This document shows positions 1 through 11,136 of a stretch of DNA of 64,000 nt, piece after piece. This stretch comes from Phragmites australis (lineage: Eukaryota; Streptophyta; Magnoliopsida; Poales; Poaceae). The notes under the pieces are model-generated. The model worked only from the letters and a program-made list of their open reading frames with translations. It had not been told where the DNA came from and did not search any database. Numbering within the stretch: the stretch's first letter is position 1; every line of letters begins with the position of its first letter. Position numbers and translations under genes: made by a program. The DNA lies in contig NC_084935.1 of assembly GCF_958298935.1 (NCBI RefSeq), positions 4,412,001-4,476,000 on the forward strand, read 5' to 3'.

Positions 1-909
1 GTGGCTTAAGTTTCTCTCTAATAAATGAGCAACCTACATGGTTTATTAGTGGTAGACTTTTTCATAGCATTTTCCTACAAGTAATATTTCTTTATGCGTT
101 ATGAGTCCAATCTATAGGATAAATTCTCTATTTTCATCAATGGCAAGTGCATGTCTCTGACAAGTATTTGAAACTTGTATGCACTTATTTAGGGGGAGCA
201 TATCCTGTGGGTTGCCATTTTAAGACTAACATGCGTTGCAAGTAATATCTTTTGTAGTCTTATGGAGTAATCTACAAGTCACTAGAGGTATGCGATGCTT
301 ATTAGATTCAGTGGATATCATTGTCAATTTATTCATACATTTAAACTTCTCCATGCACAATACGGCGTAAACTTCCCATCTCTACATTTAGTCTAATTGT
401 GCATATATTTTATTCTCATCATATGTATGCACATATATAGGGAGAGTTTAGATCATATTATATGAATTTTATGAATTATGATCCATGTTGTTTTACTTCA
501 ATTAGTATCCACATAACCATTTGGATTTCTATAAGTGATATCATTTTTATTGGATCATGGTTTAAGAAACTCTCTCTCAAATGTTCTAATATTTTTTCTT
601 GAGTTCAACATATGCTTGTAGCCATTTTTAAGATCGTTGACAAATGGGAAGAATTTTGATGACCAAATTAAAGAGGCATGATGGTTGACGAAGGGGGAGA
701 ATTGTAGCTCTTGCATCGTCTATCAAGGGAGATAGTGTTGGAGAAAGGGGAAGAATTGTCTCCATTGTAGACACAACAATAGGGGGACTAAGTGGTAAGA
801 ACAAGCATCCAAGCAAAGAGGTAAGGTCTTTGGCTATTTATAATTGGTATCATTTTTTATTTATCTCTTGCTTTGGTTGTGTTGTTATCAATCACCAAAA
901 ATGGGAGAT
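1..909 (+). mobile_element. 3' internal region of a Sirevirus-like copia retrotransposon (non-coding)
   Basis: This stretch has no open frame of useful length. It lines up in order with 54231-54624, the internal tail of a second copy of the same family. Several purine tracts lie ahead of the LTR: AGGGGGAG near 191, AAGGGGGAGA at 691, AAAGGGGAAGAA near 745, AGGGGG near 780 and the terminal one near 897. Multiple polypurine tracts before the 3' LTR are a known trait of Sireviruses (Ty1/copia). The element enters from outside the window, so its coding part is not visible. Confidence 0.6.
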
Positions 910-2475
910 TGTAGCGAACATGCTCTTAGGGAGATTGTAGTGGAACATTGTTAGGTCATGTATGTGATTTTGGTGATTAATGACAGTATAGTCAATGAGA
1001 CTAATATGTTTGTCAAGTATATACTTTAGTAGGTCTCATGGATGCAATAAAAAAGAAGCTATCGAAGCAGGGACAAAGAGAGGAATGGATTGAATTTGTC
1101 TTAGAATTTTTGACATAATCAAATGGAATGGATTTCTATACAATCATGTAGAGAACTTCACAAGCTTTCCAAAGAGCGCAAGATCATCAAAATCAGAGTT
1201 CGGAGCGGAAAGTTATGCTCGAAATACGAATCGCTTATCGGCTGAAAATTGTACACGCCGGACCTTCTGGCGTTCACAATTAAAATACCCCGGCGTTCAC
1301 AAAAATAAACACGCCGGATGTTCCGACGTTCACAAAATAAACATGCTGGACTATTTTGTACATAGAGGTTGCAGATGGCTCGATTGGCATCGTATGCATG
1401 CCGGATGTTCCAGCGTTCAAAGAGGACATTACGCCGGACCTTCTGGTGTTCACAAAAAGATGGAGTTTCAACGACTACTTCCAAATGCTATTTTTTAGGA
1501 GTACACGCCGGATGGTCCAGCGCTTGTAATGTTGCACACGCCAGATTATCCGGTGAGTATAATAAAATGTGATCGTTGGAGCAACATCTAGTTTGCGAGG
1601 TTGAGGCTATAAATTCCCCTCCACTCGATCATTTGATGAATTCTGAGTGTGCTGGAGTCCAGGAAAACCCTTGGACACTTGAGAAGACATCTAAGCCACA
1701 AAAGTTCTTAAAGTGATCATTCAAGACAATTAAGCACAAGATTAGAGAGTGATAAGTGTTTATAGGTCTAGAGACAGTTGTAGCTAGGTGCTGCGGCTTT
1801 GAGAGGGGATCAAGTAATTATCCTAGCTTGTACCAAGAGGTACATCAACGTCTTGAAGTCTTGGTGACTCACCGAAAATTTGAGCCGGAGTTGCTTAGCT
1901 TTATTGAACTTTTGACTTGGTGTGGAGTAACGACAAGGCATGTGTACGGGGATACAGAGACCCTTTCCTTGGTTGCTCATGCTCCGAAGTGATCACGGCA
2001 GCAAAATACCAGAAGAGAGGCTAGAGGTGATATCTTGCCTTGGTGGCTTGATGGCTCATCCTGCTTGAGACTTTGCCTTGGTGGCTTTGTGGCTCAAGAG
2101 GCGTGACTGGGTACCGATCGGGAGCATATTCTTGGTGAAACTCCAGCATGGACTAGGGATGATATTCATACCATCGATAGCACAGGATAAAATTTTATTT
2201 GTGCCGAGTTTGCTCTTTCTACCGTCTTTACGCTTCCGCATTTACATACTTGCAATTTACCTTTGCGCATTTAACTTCTTAGAGTAGTTCGTTATAATTG
2301 GCTATAGGTTGCAAATCTCTTTACTCGGTAGAGTAGACACACTAGATAAAACTAGAGAATATTTAGATAGAAATTGATATAGGTTTATCTTGTAAAGTTT
2401 TTGAAGCCAATTAGTTTATGTTAGTTTTTTAAGTATCCTAATTCATCCACTCTTAGGACGTCATCGATCCCTTCA
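910..2475 (+). repeat. 3' LTR of the Sirevirus-like element
   Basis: The LTR begins TGTAGCG directly after a purine-rich tract and ends ...GATCCCTTCA, giving about 1.57 kb with TG...CA ends. It aligns along its length with the LTR at 54625-56478. Inside are decayed copies of a CCGG-centred palindromic motif (around 1255-1560), the older form of the CACCGGAT/ATCCGGTG motif in the other copy. A short duplication of GGGAGATTGTAG near 903 and 929 makes the exact start ambiguous by 26 bp. Confidence 0.6.
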
Positions 2476-2489
2476 TCAACCCAATTTCA

Positions 2490-2888
2490 GCCAAGGTCAT
2501 AAAGTTGTCCCTTATTAGCTTTTACACAATCTAGCCAGAAAACATAACAGATAACATCTTGCATGCATTGTCTTCATCACTTCCCACATAATAGTTCACA
2601 TACTACACATCAATATTTTATCATTTTGCCTTCACTCCTCTTGACCAGTATGTCAATCCAACATCCTCTAGAAGATAAAGTGGACATGCCAAAAGATGGT
2701 TTCACCGTTATATGATGCCTTTTCTTCTTTCGTTCATTCTTACTTTACAAGTTGAGTTGTCTCTTGCATGACAAATAGCTCACTTCTATGTCCTTTTCTC
2801 CTTATGTCCACTCCATTTTGTATGTTACTTGACACCACGATCACAACTTTTTTCATCCACAATAGAAACACACACTCTCGATACCTAA
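2490..2888. repeat. Tandem duplication, unit 1 (left part, split by CACTA element)
   Basis: This sequence is repeated at 5020-5400. Shared landmarks in the same order are the TGCATTGTCTTCATC, TTTTGCCTTCACTCCTC and GCCAAAAGATGGTTT strings. The unit resumes after the CACTA element at 4963-5010 (ACACTTGGTGATAAGTGTGG), matching the end of unit 2 near 5390-5420. No gene is seen in it. Confidence 0.7.
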
Positions 2889-4962
2889 CACTATGCCAGA
2901 ACAACACATCAGTAATGGGTGATAACCGTCATTAGTGACGGTTACGGCACCCGTCGCTCTTATTACGTCACTAATGATAAAACATTAGTGACGAGTTAGA
3001 ACCCGTCACTAATGACAATCACTAGTGACGGATCATAATTGAGACCTGTCACTAAAATGCGTCTCCTATGATCTAAACAGTCCTGTTACCCATCACTATG
3101 ACCGTCATTAGTGACGGGTGTATGTACCACATGTCACTAATTATCGATCCTCAGTGACGGGTAACTTTTCAACCCATCTCTGGGACTCGATCATTAGTGA
3201 TAGGTGTTAACTACAAACAGTCACTACTGATCGAGACATCAGAGACGGTTTCTTATCACCCGTCATTGGTTACTGAGTCAGTCATACATTATAGTTATGT
3301 ACACTACTTATGCAAATATCCATACATCATTACACTTGAGCATTTGTCGGAGCACATAACCTATGATATTTAACATAGTTGAAATCTACAATACTATATC
3401 CTAGTACTTAATCGATATACATTAGCGCATGAATTAGTGCACTCTCTTTTGCTTGGCATGGACGGCCCGATGCTTTACCATAGACAGTAAATAAGATCTT
3501 ATTAGCCGATTCATTTCCGCGTAAATGAAACCTTATATCAGCCTAAAAGTTGCCTTCAACAGTGAAGTTCACTCTGGGGCCATAAAAGCTTAACTCAAGA
3601 TGCTCGAGGCTTGATCAAAGATAGCATAAAAGCTAATTGCCGCAAAGGTGTCACCAAAAATATCCTACAAGCAAAGAAAATAAAATTATGAAAATAACAC
3701 ACGCTAACAGTCATGTACATCAAAACAACCTTATTACATATTACTGTACCATATCATATTCATCAAAATGAGCAAGCCTTTCACTGATCGAAGCTAAATC
3801 CTCTTCGCCCTCATCAAGCACTTTTATTCGAAAATAGTTGTAGTCAGGCAAAAAGAATTCATGCTCATCAAGCACTTTTAGGCACCCTTCAACGACGGTT
3901 TTTTCGGAATGCAACGAAATCGGTGATGCCTTGCCATAGGCCCTAATAGTGATATCCCCACTACTTTCTCCCCTTGAACGTATGTCAAAAAAGATAGATA
4001 GCTTCATAAAATTCTTTCCATTTAGAGTGGATTGCACTAAAAGTACAGTATCACATATCGCAAGGAATACCTTTTAAGCCATAGGATCAATTTCAACATG
4101 TACATGATAGGATGATATGAATTGAGCTTAATGTACTATAAAATCAATTAAATTGTTGTGTCATAATGAGTGTTACTATGAGCCTAACAATAAGGGAGAA
4201 AAAGAAAAGAGGTTACTATGATTGGTCTCGATCGTGGCTGGTGGGGGAACGCCGGTGGAGGAATGACTGGAGGGTAGTGTACGCCCGGTGCATGAGCCGA
4301 TGGAGGAGTTGTTAGGATCCATCCAAGTCCGCCACGGCGACGGCAACAGCCTCCGCCACTACCTTGATCCATCGCCCTAACCCTAGCGGGTAAAGGGGGC
4401 GACGACGTACGTCAGGCTATGGTGGAGGGGGGAGGATGACGGTAGCGTCGGCGGTGAGATGCGAACGGCGGCGGAGGCGAGCGGATGTGAGCGGAGATGA
4501 GAGTGGTAGAGAGAGAAATGAGCAGATAAGAGTGTTCGAACAAAAATTAGTGACGGGTTATAAGAACACCCGTCACTAATGACCGACTCATTAGTCGGTC
4601 ATTAGTGACGGTAACAACTATAACCCGTCACTAATTACTTTAATATTAGTGACGGATCTTATAACGATCCGTCACTAATGAGTAGGCTATATTTAGTGAT
4701 GTGTGCCCTATATACCTGCTACTAATGATTGAGTTATTAGTGACGGATATTAATGTGATCCGTCACTAATATCTTTAGTGACGGGCTTTTTGCTCGCCGT
4801 CACTAATGAACCCTTATTAGTAACGGATCGTAGCTGGGTCGCAGCCCGAGCCACACATTAGTGACAGATCGGCACTGAACCCATCACTAATAGTGTACTA
4901 GTGACAGCTACTGAGAAACCGTCACTAATGACGTGTCTTCTTTGATGATTTATTACGTAGTG
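2889..4962. mobile_element. CACTA (EnSpm-type) DNA transposon, non-autonomous
   Basis: The left end is CACTATGCCAGAA and the right end, read inverted, is CACTACGTAATAAATC. A perfect 3-bp target duplication TAA flanks it (2886-2888 and 4963-4965). Both subterminal regions (2915-3290 and 4548-4940) are packed with direct and inverted copies of an AGTGACGGGT-type motif, the usual subterminal transposase-binding repeats of CACTA elements. No TNP2-type transposase is visible, so it depends on another copy. It sits inside unit 1 of a local tandem duplication and is therefore younger than that duplication. Confidence 0.9.
3741..4037 (-). CDS. Unrecognised 98-residue reading frame inside the CACTA element
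   Basis: This is an open frame on the minus strand, from ATG at 4037 to a stop at 3741. The product is acidic toward its C-terminus (KVLDEGEEDLASISERLAHF) with no signal peptide or membrane segment. I do not recognise it. It lies between the subterminal repeat blocks, where CACTA elements often carry captured host gene pieces, and a GC-rich stretch (4230-4520) lies upstream of it on the same strand. It may be a captured exon or the remains of the element's own second gene. Expression is unknown. Confidence 0.25.
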   Translation of the reverse strand: MQSTLNGKNFMKLSIFFDIRSRGESSGDITIRAYGKASPISLHSEKTVVEGCLKVLDEHEFFLPDYNYFRIKVLDEGEEDLASISERLAHFDEYDMVQ

Positions 4963-5019
4963 TAAGACAAACACAACACTTGGTGATAAGTGTGGACCTC
5001 TGCAACTAGTGTCTAGCAT

Positions 5020-5425
5020 TCCATTTAAAAGTCAAGATCATAAAATGGACTTATTAGCTCTTACATTATCTAGCACAAAACATAATAGACAACATTTTGC
5101 GTGCATTGTCTTCATCGCTTTCTGCATAATCAACATTTTATCGTTTTGCCTTCACTCCTCTGGGGCTATATGTCAATCCAGCCCCTTCTTGAAGATATAG
5201 TGAACCTGCCAAAAGATGGTTTTGCCTTTTTGTGATGCCTTTTCTGATTTCCTTCTTAGTTTACAAGTCGAATTGTTTCTTGCACGACACACTTCTCTAA
5301 CCTATTCTCCTTATTTTCACTCCAGCTTGCATCTTAGTTTTCATAGCGAAGAATGCTAACTCCATTCACGTTAGAACACACGCACACACACTTGGTAATA
5401 ACATGTGTGGACTTTTGAACGTAAC
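5020..5425. repeat. Tandem duplication, unit 2 (intact)
   Basis: This is a second copy of the sequence at 2490-2888 plus 4963-5010, uninterrupted here. It shows what the locus looked like before the CACTA insertion. No gene is recognised. The stretch 5426-5860 that follows is low-complexity ACAC-rich sequence with nothing I can assign. Confidence 0.65.
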
Positions 5426-5879
5426 CATTGGCGTGAACCGTATATCCTAACGATCATAGGAATAAACTCTTATCACAAACTATCATACCGTCCTCTTTTT
5501 TAAGAGTACAAAGTAAACACATACACTCAATATATATCATATTCACACCACCCAGCACACGCACATATACACACATGTCTCTAAACAGGCTAGAAATTTA
5601 TTGAAGGCACACACTCATGCCACACACCAATGTGTCTCCCATCACACACGACACATGTGCCCGTGGAATGTGCTTAGAACACTGAAGCCAACGGACATTC
5701 TCGCAAAAGAAAAGAAAAAAAAAGAACCAACAGACATAATTTGACCAGTTCCTGATTAATTTTAGCTCCTTAAATGAAAATTGATGAACTAAACTAGCGG
5801 CGTCATGTTTCACGAACAGATAGCATTGTGTCATCATGTAAGAAACTTAGAATTTGTAGCATTTTAACTGGGACTTACA

Positions 5880-6870
5880 ACACCAAAAGAAAAAAGTAAT
5901 GTTCGGCGAGAAGTGAGGATCGCAACAACTCATCACAAGCAAATAGCTTAGGTCACCACGTCAGTAACTTGGACGCTATAGCACCGAAATACAAATGCAA
6001 TGTTCAACGAGAAGTAAGGGGGACCATGACAACCCATCAAAAGCGGGTAGCTTATGTTACCACCTTAGAAATTCTAGCTTATAGCATCGAAATTAAGGCA
6101 AACACAACGTTAGAAGCTTAACATTTGTAGCACTAAACAACAAATATAACTTTGGCTATAAATGAGGTTTCAGACAAAACTGAGGTTGTAGTAATTTACA
6201 GTACTAGAAACGCCACAATTTCTTACACTCTTACCTTTTCACTTCACCTTTGCTTTTTACGTGGCATCATGTTTCATGAGCGGGTAGCTTATGTCACTGT
6301 AACACTGAAATGCCCCGGTTTTTTAAATTCGGAATGCAGCACCAAAAGACACTTTAGCTTATTTTTTACGTGACATCACGTTTTACAAGCACATAGGTTA
6401 TGTCACTACGTTACAATTGTATCACTGAAAGACAAATACAACGTTCAACAAGAAGTACGGACCATGAGAACTCATCACAAGCATGTAGCTTATGTTACCA
6501 CCTCAGAACTCTGGCTTATAGCATTGAAATTATGGCAAACGCACTGTTAGAAGCTTAACCTTTGTAGCACTAAAAGACAAATACAACCTTGGCTATAAGT
6601 AAGGTTCCTGGCTAACAGAGGTTGCAACTTATACATTAGAAATATGCTAAATCTTTACACTATTATCCTTTCACTTTAGCTATACTTTTTACGTGGCATT
6701 ATGTTTCACAAACGGATAGCTTGTGTCACCATAGTACAGAAACGTACACGACAGTTCTTTAAACTTATATTGTAGAACTAAAGGACATTTTAGCTTACTT
6801 TTTATGTGGCATCACATTTACAAGCACATAGATTATATCACCGTGTTACAATTGTATAGCTGAAAGACAT
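5880..6870. repeat. 441-bp tandem duplication with a partial third copy
   Basis: The segment starting near 5985 repeats near 6425. The shared string GTTCAAC...AGAAGTA occurs at 6002 and 6443, a period of 441 bp. Internal landmarks recur in order: TAGCTTATGTTACCACC, TAGAAGCTTAAC and the CAAGCACATAG...ACAATTGTAT end. A shorter related piece lies at 5900-5990. No coding frame is shared between the copies. The origin is unknown. Confidence 0.7.
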
Positions 6871-7049
6871 CATCATCTCGGCAATATGTGAGGGACACAA
6901 CCATCACACGTCCCTCAACCCCATCCGCCGGCCCGGGACCGCAAGAAAACACTATCCGCCATCCACTTGTGCGTGGGCCCCACCGCTGGGGGACAGGCAG
7001 GCTCCATCGCTGCCATCCGTTCGGCTCTGCGCCACCGCCGCCCGACACG

Positions 7050-7230
7050 TAGACTCTATTAAAATAGAGAGATACGGAGAGATCGAACTCAGAGAATAGA
7101 GTAGAAAGAATAAGTCACTTGTATTAATTTAATAAATTAAAGGGATATGATGAGATGTCGTGTCTATTGGAGAGATATGTCTTTTGATAATTGATCATAT
7201 GATTACACAAAAAGGTGTCTATTCGTAATA
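7050..7230 (-). repeat. 3' LTR of the decayed copia element (left copy)
   Basis: This sequence is matched by 28582-28779: both contain AATAGAGAGAT, the ACTCAGAGAATA...GTAGAAAGAATAA block, CACTTGTATT and CTATTCGTAA. In minus orientation it starts TATTACGAATAG (the other LTR starts TGTTACG) and follows a purine run AAGAGAG that could be the polypurine tract. No clear target duplication was found. The GC-rich stretch 6880-7049 outside it is unassigned. Confidence 0.65.
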
Positions 7231-7899
7231 CTCTCTTGATTAATTATTCTAGTCGTAAACTTTTTATTGAATTTTTTTCTAAAACTTTGTGGAAATATAT
7301 AAGGAGAAAATAATATATTGATATGCCATTAAAATTCCTTTAAAATCTACTGAAAAAGTAATGAGAAAATGATATGACACATATTGGTTTTTGCCTCATT
7401 ATAAGCTCATATGAGAATTCTAAATAGGAAAAACTCATTTTGGTGAACTTGGAGAATAATAATTATGATATATGGATCATATTAAAACATTCGTAAAACC
7501 TCTTAGGAAAATAGGAGGAACAATAGTGATATGCTGTTAAAACTCTTTTAAAGCCTAGCGAGAAAATAAGGAGAAAATAGTACAACATATATTGATTATT
7601 GTCTCTTTGTAAACTCATATGAGAAAACCTTTAAAAGGAAAAACTCATAAGGGATTTTAGAGAACAATAGATATGTCTTTGACATCAACTTTAAAAACTC
7701 CGGTAGGGAAAATAAGAGATATGACATATAATCTTGTGTATATATTGCCTCATTAAAAACCTTTTATGAAAAACTTTGTAAGTAAAATTCATAAAGGAAA
7801 AGAGTGCAATATAATGTATGACCATGTTAAATTCAAGAGGAGACTCCTCCTAATCCTTTCAAATCTCGAAGTCGTCGCATACCAATTCTATGAATATTG

Positions 7900-8938
7900 T
7901 AATGTCAAAGTTGGTAAGACTTAGTGAATAAATCAGCGATGTTATCATGTGATTTAGTTTGCAAGATTTTTATCTCTCCATATTGTAAATAAAACAATTT
8001 AGGGGAAATATATTTAATGATATTACTCTTTAGGTACCTGATTTCATCTTAGCAACGCAAATAGCATTATCTTTGTAGATAATGGTGGGTGATTCAATGG
8101 AACCAATACCACATGATAGTTGTATGCGATTTATCATTCTGCAAAGTCATACACATATATGTGATGTTTTAGTATGATAGGTGGAAGTAGCTTCTGGAAT
8201 CTATTTTGATGACTCTTATGAGAATGCTATATCACTATGTAATCAGTATGTGATCTAGCGTTATGGAGATCAGTTATATAGCTAGTGTCTGAATATCCCA
8301 CTATGTTCATATCTTAATTTTCTGATTAAAAAAATCTAGATATTTGGTGCCATAAAGATATATTTGGATATCATCTTTGACTCTCATCTAATGGTGTTGT
8401 TGGAGCTTCGCTATTTAAGCTAGCAAGTTATCTGCAAATGCAATATCAGATCTGTTGCGGTTTACAAGATACATGAGCGATTTGACAACACTAAGATATA
8501 GAACTTTATATTCAATATCTTTTCATTGTCAACCCAATATATGAATGTATTAATTCATATTTAGAGGTTGAATGACTATAAGCGTTTTAATGGATATGAT
8601 TGTTCAATATCATTTGGATATTGGTGGACTAATAGATAATTATTCCTGAAAGAATATGCTCAAGTTGTAGACTTAAGCAAAATTTGATTTTAACCAAATC
8701 ATTCATCTCAAATTCCATCATAAGATGATTACATACTTTGTCATGTGTGGTTTGGAGATGATACAAAATCCAATTGGGATTTCATTATGAACATACATAT
8801 GCAATCGTTGTGGTTGTAGTAACATTTAGTGAAAGGAACTCATTTAGGCAGTTGTATCATAATCAACTTAACTATTTGAAGTCATGGAATGACTTATACA
8901 ATATATATTGCGATTTGTATTTAGATTCAGAGTACGAA
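7900..8938 (-). pseudogene. Copia pol relic, C-terminal half of RT plus RNase H
   Basis: Reading the minus strand in broken frames gives motifs of plant copia polyproteins. These include KFCLSLQLEHILSG, then SLMYLVNRNRSDIAFADNLLA (the usual LMYLA..TRPDIAFAVNLLAR), SPTIIYKDNAICVAKMK (the usual PT.IYEDNAACI) and a C-terminal NIADLFTKS. Stops and frameshifts are frequent. The N-terminal half of RT lies 14 kb away at 22915-23130, beyond the Gypsy element. Confidence 0.75.
8934..8938. other. Target site duplication ACGAA (left)
   Basis: This is identical to ACGAA at 22915-22919. A 5-bp direct duplication flanking TG...CA LTRs is the standard integration scar of a Ty3/Gypsy integrase. Confidence 0.95.
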
Positions 8939-10628
8939 TGTCGGAGAGTGAACTCCTATCGCAGGGATCCCGAGAGACCCCTTTTTAGAGATTCGGCCGG
9001 GGGGATGATCCTGGGAAAGCTTGTTTGGGAAATAAGCAGGAACGGAAATAAATGCGATGGCTAGTGGGAGACGATCACCCTAATGCAAGAAAAAAAAGGG
9101 GGTACGCCGGGTGTTAGACAGGTTCGGGCCGCACGGAGGCGTAACACCCTACTCCTGTATGAGTGCTATATTTATCCTTGAAGGAGATTCTTCAAGGGGG
9201 TATCTGGTTCTAAAGGGAGAACTGTTTACAAAGAGCTTGGGGCTCTTATGTTCTAACTTAACTTGAGCTGGTTCGAATGTCCGTCGATCTATCTTTTGCC
9301 TGGTTCGTCGGAGATTGTTGGTTGTCTGGTGGTCGGGGGCTCTTGCTCTTTTTTTTTTAGTGTTCTCCATCCTTTCCTTTTATAGGCGCACCGACCTCAA
9401 CATATCCTGAATGGGAAAGAGGGGACGCGAATGCCAAGGTGCCACGGAGAAAGGCGTAATCATTTTATCTTGGCGAAGTGACAGGGGCGGTGGAGAAATG
9501 CGGCGCGCATTCGACCACCAGCCGCTGCGGAAGCCTCGGGGCGCCCTAAAAGGGGCCCACCGGTCAGCCTCAGAGGTGCCCAGTGCGCCCACCCTGTCTT
9601 GTTCTTCTGCCAGGGCAGGGTGGCAGGCGGAGCGCTTCGATTCTGGCAACGTTATCCCGAGGCACCTGGATGAAACGGGACGGGACCCATGCATTTAATG
9701 GACCCACGGCCCCCTGCTAGTGCATGGCAGGGTCTGACACTGGGGCGTGGGCAGCTGAGAATGTCAGGATGTCAGACCGCGCGTGCCTATTAAATGCGGC
9801 ATTGGGCCTTTGACTGGATGACACCCTGACGACGGGACCCTTCGGGTCGTTGAATGATCTTGCGCGAACCTTCGGGGCACCGAGTCCTCGGGGGCTGCCA
9901 CGTGCAGCCCCGAGCACTCCCTCCCGAGCACTTCGGTGGGACCTTCGGGGCACCGAGTCCTCGGGGGCTGCCACGTGCAGCCCCGAGCACTCTCTCCCGA
10001 GCACTTCGGTGGGGACCTTCGGGGCACCGAGTCCTCGGGGGCTGCCACGTGCAGCCCCGAGCACTCTCTCCCGAGCACTTCGGTGGGGACCTTCGGGGCA
10101 CCGAGTCCTCGGGGGCTGCCACGTGCAGCCCCGAGCACTCTCTCCCGAGCACTTCGGTGAGACCTTCGGGGCACCGAGTCCTCGGGGGCTGCCACGTGTA
10201 GCCCCGAGCACTCTCTCCCGAGCACTTCGGTGAGACCTTCGGGGCACCGAGTTCTCGGGGGCTGCCACGTGCAGCCCCGAGCACTCTCTCCCGAGCACTT
10301 CGGTGAGACCTTCGGGGCACCGAGTCCTCGGGGGCTGCCACGTGCAGCCCCGAGCACTCTCTCCCGAACACTTCAGTGGGACCTTCGGGGCACCGAGTCC
10401 TCGGGGGCTGCCACGTGCAGCCCCGAGCACTCTCTCCCGAGCACTTCCTTTTTGGTATTTGGGCTCTGCGGATCATCGGGGAACTAGGGTGCTCGGGAAC
10501 CAGAAGCGGCGACCCCGAGCACCTTCTCCCGGGACTTAGCTTCTACCTACCTTGCAGGGTGGTGACATGTGGTGGATGGCCGGCCTGGCCTCGGGACTTA
10601 GGGACCCCTGGTTCTAAATACACCGACA
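8939..10628 (-). repeat. 3' LTR of the Tat element (left, full length, 1690 bp)
   Basis: In genome orientation it begins TGTCGGAGAG and ends ACACCGACA. It matches 22093-22914 base for base except for two substitutions, one A-run length change near 9091, and a segment of 867 bp (about 9517-10383) absent from the other LTR. That segment holds seven of its eight tandem repeats. A TATAAAA box on the minus strand is at 9384-9378. This copy retains the full U3. Confidence 0.95.
9867..10455. repeat. Eight tandem 73-74 bp repeats with G-boxes in the LTR U3
   Basis: Copies start (at CCTTCGGGGCACCGAG) at 9869, 9942, 10016, 10090, 10163, 10236, 10309 and 10382. Each holds GGGGCTG-CCACGTG-CAGCCCC, a hairpin-capable dyad whose loop carries the palindromic G-box core CACGTG (bZIP/bHLH site). 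Each also holds a CTCTCCCGAGCAC stretch. Copies differ by one or two bases. In element orientation they lie in U3 about 0.5-1.1 kb upstream of the LTR TATA box. They also lie 0.5-1.1 kb upstream of the plus-strand antisense gene. An enhancer role is inferred. Confidence 0.9.
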
Positions 10629-10645
10629 GTAGCCCCCGGGCCCGT
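10629..10645 (-). other. Polypurine tract of the Tat element
   Basis: Read on the minus strand, the bases abutting the 3' LTR are GGGCCCGGGGGCTAC followed by TGTCGG. A G-rich tract directly against the LTR is where plus-strand DNA synthesis starts. Its position fixes the element as minus-strand. Confidence 0.7.
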
Positions 10646-10969
10646 TGGTAGCCGATGGGACGGAGACTGCGAATGGGCCCTTCGTCACGACCGAGGCCAA
10701 GGCTGGCGCGGACGCCATGAGGTGGCCCTTGTGGACCTAGACCTCAAGTACGTTCCAACGGGAGAATGAGTGGACGCGTGTCCACACAACTTCCGAAGGG
10801 CATGATAACCATACGGGCGGCACGCGTGGTCGCCGCGCAGATCGAGGAAAATACGCCTGGCAACCGCTGACATCGCGCGATCGGCGGGAGATTCGCCTGA
10901 CAGTTGCGTCGATCGAGGCGACGCTTCGCCGAGCGAACCGTCTGGGGCGGCAGTTTTTGAATTTTGAGC

Positions 10970-10979
10970 TATAAAAAAA
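10970..10979 (+). promoter_or_regulatory. TATA box of the antisense gene
   Basis: TATAAAAAAA lies 167 bp upstream of the first ATG of the plus-strand gene and about 340 bp inside the element from the 3' LTR. A start of transcription near 11000 would give a leader of roughly 135 nt with pyrimidine-rich CTCTCTC tracts. The transcript would run against the gag-pol transcript. Confidence 0.6.
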
Positions 10980-11136
10980 GGGGGAATGGATCGGACCGTT
11001 CCCCTTTTTTACGCTCTCTCGCACTTGCGCTCCTGCCTTCTTTGTGCTCCGAAGCCCTCAGGAAACTCTCAGGCGACCGGAGCGTTCTCCCTTCTCTCTC
11101 TCTTCACCACCAAAAAACACCCTCTATCCTGACGAA

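Noticed and set aside
9717..10476. Long open frames on both strands across the LTR repeat block
   Set aside because: All frames are open because the 73-74 bp unit lacks stops; the same peptide repeats in several frames. This is a property of the tandem repeat, not a gene.
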